DNA from: Apiotrichum sp. Y4204
Taxonomy: Eukaryota; Basidiomycota; Tremellomycetes; Trichosporonales; Trichosporonaceae
DNA: 64,000 nt
NCBI GenBank assembly: GCA_025531455.1
Contig: JAMYHL010000008.1
Location: 310,001-374,000 of the forward strand
Reading direction: 5' to 3'
Positions 56,130 to 64,000 of this stretch are shown piece after piece; positions within the stretch are counted from its first letter, which is position 1; each line of letters starts with the position of its first letter. A program made the position numbers and the translations under genes. The notes below the pieces were generated by a model. It saw only the letters and a list, made by a program, of their open reading frames with translations, was not told the origin of the DNA and searched no databases.

Positions 56130-57882
56130 ATGGCTCGCGTCATCGCCGCGCAGGCCACCTCGCCGTCGTCGGACACCGAGCGCATCTACGCATGCCAGCA
56201 CTGTCCCAAACGCTATGCTCGCAAGGACTACCTCGAGCGTCACGAACTTAACCGTGAGTCGCCGTAACCCCTACGCGCCTACCCGGCATCAGGACCGGTT
56301 TCGGCGTTCCCCGCCCAAAAACGGCCCCTGTTTGTGCCGCCCCAACAATCGCAACAAACGCAATCGGCTGTACCTCGCGGCGGAGCTTACCATTGCAACC
56401 TTTTGCTCTGTCTGGGCCCCCGCGGAGCAACCCGCCTCTCCCCTTGCTGTCGGTTACTTTGACTTGCATTTGGCATTTCAGGTGGCAGAATGGATGGCCC
56501 GTGTTGCTCTCTCACTCTGATGCGTTCCTAAACTCGCTTGCTAACCCCACACAGACACTCGTCCCGGTTCCGTCTGCCCCGCATGCGGCAAGGGCTTTGC
56601 GCGTCCTGACGTTCTCCGCAAGCACCTCTCCACATCATGCAAGTCGCGCCGCGGAAGCGACGGCGATGCCCCCGCCCCGCTCACCACCGCCGAGGAGGAC
56701 GCTCTCGTCCCTCGTAAGCGCAGGAGGCCGCAGCGCCGGTCCACTGCTGGTGTGTCCGAGTCGCTCTCCCCCTCGAGCTCGGAGGATGGTGGAGGCCCTT
56801 CGCGCCGCCCGCCGCCGCCCCGCCTCACCCAGTCATACGACGACTCGTACGAGTACCCGCCTGCCCCGCTCTCGTCCTCGTCCTCGACATCAGGATCCGC
56901 CCGCTTCCCTGGCCGCCGCGAACTCGATGCGCATGCTCGCTTCGCGCCCTCCCTTCGTCTCCAGATGCCGCAGCTCTCGCCGACCCGCTTCGAGCGCCCA
57001 TCCGACCCCTCCCCGGACGGACCTGCCCGCATCGGCGCCTCCCTCGAGGTTCCCCTTGCCCCTGCCTACGCCGCAACTCCCGAGGCGCTCGACCCCCTGT
57101 TCTCGTCAAAGGACACGGACTGGCACGCCGCCGCGACCACTGCCTCGGCCCACGCTGCCGCTGCCAAGCTCGACCTCCAGGTCTACTCCATGATGCCGAT
57201 TACCTCGACGCTCCAAACCCCAGTCGTCACTGGCGCTGCCCCAAACTCCGCAACCGACCCGGCCTCCTCCCCGGTCGTCGCTCCCGCGATGGTCAACAAC
57301 ACTGCGCCCTGGAGTCAGCCCACCGAGAGCACTGGCCCGACAGCGAACAACAACATGGATGACCTCTTCAACTGGCTGTTCACCATGACCAACACTACCG
57401 GTACGTCGATTTCGGCGTCAAGTGACATGGACATGAGCAGCATGCTGAAGCTCCCTGAACAGGCCGCATTCGCGCCTGAGCATCTGCTTGACGCCGCTTC
57501 GGCGGCCAGTGTCGCCGACAGTGACGACGACTCGGACCTCATCTCAGGACTGTTCTCTTCCCCCTTGAACCAAAGCGCATTGCGCACAAAGCGTCCACGC
57601 GACGCAGAAGACGCCGACTCTGAGGGACCGCTATACACACGAAAGCGCCACCTACCTCAACTCCCTCTCGCGTTCCAAGAAAGCACCTCCCTCTTCCCCC
57701 TGTCCTCCAAAGCAGACAGGGGCAGCTGCAGCTGGCGCATGCCCCAGCTGCCCGCAGCTCTTGACGAGCAGGGCAACAGCAGCCCCCTGTCCCTCCTCGA
57801 CGACTCGACCAGGGCCGAGCTCTTTGCCCAGGCTGTCAGCCTAGGGCAAATGAAACTCCCCATCGAGCTAAGCTTCATGTAA
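56130..57882 (+). CDS. C2H2 zinc-finger transcription factor
   Basis: Two exons (56130-56253, 56555-57882) give 483 residues. Finger 1 is CQHCPKRYARKDYLERHELNH, split by the intron between its last residues; finger 2 is CPACGKGFARPDVLRKHLSTSC, which ends in Cys instead of His. A basic stretch PRKRRRPQRR follows and should act as nuclear localisation signal. The rest is Pro/Ser/Ala-rich with an acidic segment (DSDDDSD) and a hydrophobic aspartate-rich one (MDDLFNWLF), both compatible with activation. It is likely a sequence-specific nuclear regulator; targets unknown. The start is the first ATG after a long CT-rich leader (CACCATGG). Confidence 0.88.
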
Positions 57883-60021
57883 GCCTCCACCCGCCGGGGG
57901 CCCTATTGTGTATAGTAAAACCTATCTCCGGCTGTGCTACTGCACACTGCGTAGATTGTATTGAGTCCGTACAGATGTAGTCTTGTTTAATCTGGGAATA
58001 ATATGATTCGCTGTTGGATTGCAATCCCGCTCACTTCTCTCACTTCTCTCACTACTGATCGGGACCAGGCACGCCGCCATTGATGGCCATACGGCTGTGC
58101 TCGCCAGTCACATCTCGACGTCTTGATCACGGGTGACACACCGCCGTCGCGACCAATGGCTCGCCAGCAAACGGGTGACCAGCAGGGGAGATGGTCTCCT
58201 GACCTCCCGTCCCCTGATGTGTTACCAGTCTCCACCCAATCTCATGAGGATCTGGAGGTCATCATTCACCACAGAATTGTCGTCGCAACCGCAACTCGAT
58301 CAGCCCCAGCGGCCCTGGTCCCCGTGATCCCCAGCCCTCATCTGTGGTATGTGGTTCCTCGCCCAAGACCCCACAACGCCTCGGCAGTTAGGAAGCTGTG
58401 ACTGGCGGACGTCCCCACCGCGGATAGTTACGACCAGTTTATGGACAGCTGAATGTCAGCTGGGTGCCAGTGGGTGCCAGCCGGTCGTCAGCACGCTGAG
58501 CGACAGGCCGCCCCTAGTTGCGGCGACTCGACCCGGCGGCGACTAACGCAGACTGACGAGATTCGGCCACCCAGGGGCCGTGGGTCCTTCTCTGGCCGTA
58601 GCCAGCCCCCGACATTTCCTCAGGTTTGTATCCACGTCCTGGACCCAGGTTCACTTCCTTTGCTGCTGTATTCTCCGAGAGTACCTGTCCCAGCTGCATT
58701 CCACAGGGCCCGGCGTGATCGATGACTGTGATATAACGAGAGGGGGAGACTGGGGACGAGGTGGAACCAGAGGGGGGCCGGTGGGGGACGAGAGAGGACG
58801 AGAGGGGACGAGAGGGGACTGAGGGGACTGAGGTGACCTGAGAGGGGAGAGAAGGGGAGACGAGAGAGAAAACAGTGCCACAGCGCAGCCACCAGGCTTG
58901 AGAGCAGCCGCTCATCCCCTTGTTCCTTGTGGCAGGTAGGTGGGCGTCGCAACTTGGCACACTAGCCCACCGCCTTGGCCCACGCCGCCACAAACCTCAA
59001 TATTAATCATCAACTATATCTTATGACTGGAACGCTGCGCCGTCGCTGTACCGCTGCGCGGGAACTCCCTCAGGGCCCGCTCGTGGAGGCAATGCTTCTA
59101 GGCTGGGAACAATGTCCCTCATTTGGAAAGGTGCTGGAATGTCTCTGGAATGGAACTCCACAGTCGAAGGCACCACCTGAACTCTGTCGGGCCGCGGGGA
59201 TCGTACGTCCACCTTTCTACCGCCCGTACCGAGCGATGCGGGCAGGTCACGAGCCCGACAGAGCCTTGGGAACAGGCTTGGCTGCGGCTGTACTGGCCAA
59301 CCACGCGATGGCGGTTGTTGTCAGTCGAGGAGATCGTGGGAGGAGCTTGGCGGTGAAGACTAGCACGACATTGGACCGCGGCCAAGTTGGTTGAGCTCTG
59401 GGGTGCGAAGCCAGCTCACTGCATGCTGAGATGCTCGGGCTGAATCTGCGAAATACTCGCTCCCTCGGAGGTTTTATCAGCTTTTCCCCTCGTTGGTAGA
59501 TATTTCGACTAGCGGCTCATAGTCATCTTAATGATCGAGAGCGAGAATATCTGGCTTGTCCGTACCCACAGGGGAACAGTGAAGCATGCGGAGTAAATAC
59601 GCAGTAGAGGCCTTAGATATCAGAGACACTAAGCAGGTAACGCAGAAGTCGTAAAGCATTGAATGTAACAGCAAACCCAGCAAGAAGTTGGGGAAACACG
59701 TTGTTGCTGATGCTGTCCACTTCGAGAGTGTGCCACATGACCGAGTGCCACATTCAGCGTGAGACAACCTCAGTGCGGATCGCCAGGTCATATCGATCAT
59801 TCTTGACGGTGGTCGACTTCAAGCAAAATATCATGCTTCCGCCAAGCACTCCAAAATCGTTACACATTACCGCTGGACGCTATCGTTACCCACTTGCTCG
59901 CCATCAAGCCCACCAGACTTGACAGAATGCCAAAAGCCGACGTTTCCCCGAACCGGACATTAGGCCCTGACCCACGTCGGTAAATCACGACTCAGCCGGA
60001 CTTTCATCAGTAAATCAAAAA
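57883..60021. other. Intergenic, 2.1 kb
   Basis: No gene recognised. Contains the purine-rich repeat at 58741-58871. Frames of up to 159 residues on both strands look random. Confidence 0.45.
58741..58871. repeat. Purine-rich degenerate repeats
   Basis: About 130 bases of GA-rich DNA with repeating gacgagaggg and gaggggact units on the plus strand. Confidence 0.8.
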
Positions 60022-60091
60022 ACATCGTTGGTGAAACGGTATCATGCGTCGTTGCCATCGACGCGGCAGGGGTTCGACTCCCTTACGATGT
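60022..60091 (+). tRNA. tRNA-Gly(GCC)
   Basis: A 70-nt cloverleaf without intron: acceptor ACATCGT with ACGATGT (seven pairs), D arm GTG...TCA, anticodon loop TTGCCAT closed by CGTCG/CGACG, T stem AGGGG/CCCTT with loop TTCGACT. Anticodon GCC. The first acceptor pair is A-T rather than the G-C usual for glycine tRNAs. A short T run follows within 15 nt. Confidence 0.85.
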
Positions 60092-61181
60092 AATCTCATT
60101 TTTGTTGATTCCTTTTGTACCCCGTCAGGCTCGTCCGCTGTCGCGTTCAGAACGGCGTCGAACAGCCACAACGGGGCCACAACACTCAAAACCACATAAT
60201 CCAACGACCTCGGTGTCCGTCTGACAACATGGATTGCTTGCCTCACTTTATGCATGCGCCCTGCGCCTCAACGCCGCTTCCAAGTACTCGATGCGAACGG
60301 CAACTGGGCGCTGCGGTGATGTCATGGCGCGCCCACGTTGGCGCTTGCTGAACACCTCGTCGCCTCATCCGCGCATTGATACGGTATCCTTCGGAGCCCA
60401 ACGGGCGCGGGCCATGCTTCGCGCCGAGAGAGAATAGCAATAGAATGAGTCGTGCCGAGGAGACAATAAAGTCGTGGTGGATCCGTTCCGACGCGTAAAC
60501 CAGCCAAGCTTAAAATGATCGAGATCTTCACAACGATAGGCGACCGACGACTCAAGCTTAATCACGTGACTCGGGGGGAAAGGCGGGTTAAGCCGAGCAA
60601 TCTCAGTAATCCCCCGGGATCCCCCGCTAAATACAGCAATCAACTCCACAACACCCCGGATTAGGATCCCGCTTTCGGCAATACACCCTCGCCCTAATCC
60701 CACTCCGGCTATTCTTTGTATGACGTGTGTCCCGGGCCACGTGGTATTCGACTCGGCTCGAGGTGGACCGGAATTTTGGTTCCGTCTATGCGATGATAGG
60801 CGGGGGGACGATCAGCGGATCACTCCTCTGTGCTGTGGATCATTGTTGGGATCGTCTCCTCTGCCTGCTGCTCCTCTCTTCCGCTGCCCAGCTCCGACAC
60901 TACTCAGGTGCCCAGCCATTCTCCTCGTCTCCACTTTCTCCCACTCCAGCCACTCTTTGTCGTTGCATTCGATCATCCATCTCGAGTATTCTGCCTCTCC
61001 ACACCTCGCTACTATCGTCCGCTCGACTACCATCTCTGGGCCCGACCTCATCGCATCTCGCAGCGCACCCCGGTGTCCCGTTCCGCCCACCCACACACCA
61101 CACCGCACACCGCTCGCGTGCCCGGTTGTGTCCAGTTTCTTGTGAACACTCGCCCACGGATCCCGGACGGTCCTTGCCGCC
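60092..61181. other. Intergenic upstream of the PDK gene
   Basis: About 1.1 kb with CACGTG words near 60565 and 60738, an ATGCAT word near 60249, and CT-rich sequence from about 60830 that is probably the leader of the next gene. No exon recognised. Confidence 0.45.
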
Positions 61182-62935
61182 ATGTCAAAGTTCACAATCA
61201 CGCCCGCGCTGTGGAAGCGCGTGCATCACTTTGCGAGCTTCCCGCCGACGGGTGTGTCGCTACAGCAGATGATCCTCTTCGGCTCGAACCCGTCGCAGGG
61301 TACACTGCTCAAGGCGGCGGGGTTCCTGTCCGAGGAGCTGCCGATCCGCCTCGCGCACCGTGTTGTCGAGCTCGAGTCGCTACCCGACGGTCTCTCCAAA
61401 ATGCCCAGCATCAACCGCGTCAAGGAGTGGTACGCCCAGAGTTTTGAGGTTTGTGGCCACTCGAGATGAGGCTCACACCACAGGAACTGGTCACGTTCCC
61501 CAAGCCCAAGCTGCCCCGCGACATAGAGGAGGTGCTCCGCATGCCGCCCGCACAATCGACGTCGTACCCCGTTGCGATCCCGAATCCGTCGCTGGATCCC
61601 ATTATGAGCGAGGGCGTCATTGGCGGCACGCGCGCCATGTACACTGACCGGAAACCCAAGCACCACTCGGTGGTCAACGGCGGCGTGCGCATGCGGATCC
61701 CCATCGAGCGCATGTACTACTCCCCGCCGCCTGTCAATGTCCAGTACCCACCAGAAGTGCATGAGTACAACGAGTCGTTCACCCGTCTGCTGCAGAACAT
61801 CAAGAAGCGGCACGACCCGACAGTCACGTCCGTCGCGCAGGGTGTCCTCGAGTGGAAGCAGCAGCACACTGGGAGGATAGGGGAAAACATACAGGAGTGG
61901 CTCGACAGGTTCTATCTCTCGCGCATTGGTATCCGCGCCCTCATCGGACAGCGTGAGTAATGGGAGAGACGGGCGCTCGAGAAGAATGGTAGCGCCTGGG
62001 CGTCATAAGGCACCAGCGGCAGGCAACCGGATCAGCAACCGCTTGGCGCCGGGCGGGGTCTGTGCATGACTGGATTAGATGAACCTGGGGGCTGTGGCGC
62101 TGACTGTCCACAGACGTTGCCCTGAACACACTCAAGCCGCACCCCGACTACGTTGGCATCATCTGCACGCGCGCCAACGTCCATGACATCTGTCACGAGG
62201 CGATTGAGAACGCCCGCTACGTCTGCGAGGAGCACTTTGGTCTGTTCAAGGGCCCGCCCATCCAGCTCCTGTGCCCCAAGGACCTGACGTTCCCGTACAT
62301 CCCCGGACATCTGTCGCACATCTGTTTCGAGCTGCTGAAGAACTCGCTGAGGGCCGTTGTCGAGCGGTACGGCGTCGACAACGAGGACTCGTTCCCGCCC
62401 GTCAAGGTCATTGTCGTTGAGGGCTCCGAGGACATTACGATCAAGATCTCGGACGAGGGCGGCGGTATCCCCCGTTCCGCGCTCCCCATGATCTGGACGT
62501 ACCTCTACACCACCATGTCGGACGAGAGCATCCAGAATGAGATTGGCGTAAGTCACACCAGACACCCTATTGGATGCGCTTTGGTTCCGTGCATTTGACT
62601 CGGCCAATGATGCAGTTATCCCTCCACCGGGGGCTCCACTCTCCACCACAATGAACGTCACTGACACCCTGACAGCAGGAATCGGACTTTAAGGCCCCTC
62701 TGTAAGTCACCGCATTGCTTCGATTAGAGATTGCTTTGCTAACCAGCCAGTGCCGGATTCGGATACGGACTGCCCCTCTCGCGCCTGTACGCGCGCTACT
62801 TTGGCGGCGACCTGCGTCTCCTCTCCATGGACGGCGTGAGTTATCGTGCTCTGAATCGAACTGACACGGCAGTACGGGACAGACGTCTACATCTCGCTGA
62901 ACAAGCTCTCGAGCAGTCGGGAGCCGCTGCCCTAA
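61182..62935 (+). CDS. Mitochondrial pyruvate dehydrogenase kinase family protein
   Basis: Six exons (61182-61448, 61484-61952, 62114-62547, 62679-62701, 62751-62835, 62873-62935) give 446 residues. The N-terminal four-helix domain begins [21 protein letters not shown] and includes [16 protein letters not shown], whose His is the conserved one of the family. The GHKL ATP-binding domain has the N-box [10 protein letters not shown] (Asn322), the G1 box DEGGGIP (Asp359) and [20 protein letters not shown], then [11 protein letters not shown]. These kinases inactivate pyruvate (or branched-chain keto acid) dehydrogenase by serine phosphorylation in the matrix. Which complex it targets is not settled by sequence. 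Exon 4 has tandem AG acceptors, so one extra Gln is possible. Confidence 0.93.
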
Positions 62936-63511
62936 ACTCCTCCCAGCTTCCTGTTGAGTGTACGAGAAAAGACGCATGGCATCAGACAATGCAGCACGCC
63001 CGCAGGCGCGGCTCGCGGAGCGATCAGAGCAAAGTATCCTACCCCCACCCATCCCTACCCCTAACCCACCCATGAACCAAACAGTCGAGTACAGTCGAGT
63101 ATCGAGTGCAATAGCGAGCAAGTGTCGTAGATGGATTGTATGTAGTGGATCCCGTTCATGAATGCCATATCGGCAGGCCGCGCCTGTCACATGCATTGTC
63201 AAGTGCAAGTGCAGCCAAGTGCGAGCTAGAGAGGATGGCGGGGACGCGACCGTCGAGAGCTGAGGAGCCCAACGACTAGCGAGGATCGACGAAACGAGTG
63301 ACTCGTGATGGTGAGACATTCTCACTGGCTCGACGCTTGCGTTTCTAGGCTCATCGCGTCGTTAGTCTTGTTTTTCTTATCTCTTAGCTCCAGATGTGCT
63401 TGGCGCGCTTCCTACTCCGCTCAGTTCGCGATTATCGCACGCGAGTACGCGTTTCTGACGGTTCGGAACTCTTCGAGAGAAAAATATTGTGACAGAAAAA
63501 CACAAAAACAA
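62936..63511. other. Intergenic between PDK gene and tRNA-Pro
   Basis: About 575 bases; no exon or clear motif apart from an ATGCAT-related word (catgcatt) near 63190. Confidence 0.4.
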
Positions 63512-63604
63512 GGCCCTTGCCCGGATTTGAACCGAGGACCACTCCCAAGCTTAAGATGCTTCAGCAACCCTAAGAGAGTATGATAGCCACTACACCACAA
63601 GAGC
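63512..63604 (-). tRNA. tRNA-Pro(AGG) with 20-nt intron
   Basis: Minus-strand cloverleaf: acceptor GCTCTTG with CAAGGGC, D arm GTG...CAT, anticodon stem CTCTC/GGGAG, T stem CTCGG/CCGGG with loop TTCAAAT. The loop TTAGGG gives anticodon AGG, as in other eukaryotic proline tRNAs. A 20-nt intron follows position 37. An additional G-C pair could extend the acceptor by one base. Confidence 0.85.
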
Positions 63605-63811
63605 CAGATATTTTTCGTAACGGCTGGTTTGGTAATATCTTTGTATTGGCAGGGTCCCCCTCAAAAAGTGGACTCTTTCTCTGTTTCTGTGCAGTAGTTT
63701 CTCTCTCAGCGAGCCAGATGCAATGTCTACATGCAAGCGCAGTCTCTATTTGTAACGAGCTGCTGCCCCAAAGACCAAGAGATACAGTTTCTATACCCGT
63801 CCTGGCGCCTT

Positions 63812-64000
63812 CTACTCGTGCTGCTCCCCCTCTAACCGCTTCCATCCCGCGCGGAGGAAGCGTGCCGGCCTTGTTGAGAAGAGACCGATGTGCGCGCCCA
63901 CGCCGTTCGTTGGCGGCGGGAGGTGCACGCGCATGGCGCTGCCCTCCGCGTCGGAACCGACGACACCCAACTCATAATAGTCTGGCCGACAGGTGATGTG
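63812..64000 (-). CDS. C-terminal part of an unidentified protein, cut by the window edge
   Basis: On the minus strand a frame enters from the right edge and runs 62 codons to a TAG at 63812-63814. It reads YYELGVVGSDAEGSAMRVHL, then PPPTNGVGAHIGLFSTRP, and ends WKRLEGEQHE. The composition and third-position GC bias look coding. I cannot name the family from this fragment, and an intron boundary may lie within it. Confidence 0.55.
   Translation of the reverse strand, partial: HITCRPDYYELGVVGSDAEGSAMRVHLPPPTNGVGAHIGLFSTRPARFLRAGWKRLEGEQHE

Noticed and set aside
1..64000. CRISPR arrays, insertion sequences, retrotransposons or viral genes
   Set aside because: No regularly spaced repeats, terminal repeats, transposase, reverse transcriptase or capsid-like segments were seen on either strand.

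Overview
The window is nuclear DNA from a basidiomycete fungus, most likely a tremellomycete yeast of the Trichosporonales type. This is inferred from GC-rich intron-dense genes with short introns (35-60 nt common; GTGAGT-like donors, CTGAC/CTAAC branch sites 5-9 nt before the acceptor), a long CT-rich leader before several start codons, and tRNA genes with introns. The most closely related genome was not identified by any search. I reconstructed 19 protein genes (18 complete, 1 cut by the right edge), most as spliced models whose exon phases close exactly. Eight tRNA genes are also present: five tRNA-Arg(ACG), one tRNA-Arg(TCG), one tRNA-Gly(GCC) and one tRNA-Pro(AGG). Three small proteins of unknown function are proposed, one of them well supported.

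Layout. 0.2-0.7 kb: two tRNA-Arg(ACG) genes. 0.95-15.5 kb: a dense block of ten genes arranged as divergent and convergent pairs: SDHAF4 (-), CCS1 (+), MDM10 (-), gluconokinase (+), HEM14 (+), MIC19 (+), ChaC-type glutathione cyclotransferase (-), exosome RRP41 (-), prefoldin 4 (+), mitochondrial release-factor-like protein (-), kinetochore MIS12/MTW1 (+). Six of these act in or on mitochondria. 16.8-17.8 kb: a seven-exon gene for a 114-residue protein of unknown function. 20.7-22.8 kb: a membrane-anchored SGNH/GDSL-type protein. 24-28.4 kb: three more tRNA-Arg(ACG) genes and a possible 99-residue protein. 29-32.3 kb: an NRPS-like adenylation-carrier-reductase enzyme, followed by tRNA-Arg(TCG). 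33.9-36.6 kb: a Ure2-like glutathione transferase and ribosomal protein uS2. 41.1-44.0 kb: a 901-residue CDKN3-type dual-specificity phosphatase behind a long leader. 47.3-50.0 kb: a Zn(II)2Cys6 transcription factor. 50-56.1 kb: about 6 kb without a convincing gene. 56.1-57.9 kb: a C2H2 zinc-finger regulator. 60-63.6 kb: tRNA-Gly, a mitochondrial pyruvate-dehydrogenase-kinase family gene and tRNA-Pro; a partial gene runs off the right edge.

Most genes are housekeeping. The points most worth a second look are: very short exons (7 nt in MDM10, 5 nt in the 114-residue gene, 14 nt splitting the gluconokinase P-loop, a 9-nt last exon in SDHAF4); an ATGCAT palindrome that recurs just downstream of stop codons in the first 18 kb; tRNA-Arg copies identical in the mature part but with introns of 6, 6, 12, 12 and 17 nt; a GST with a TATA box placed so that either a mitochondrial or a cytosolic form could be made; and the uncharacterised NRPS-like reductase with a symmetric CACGTG-centred element upstream. 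I saw no transposon, CRISPR array or viral insertion.
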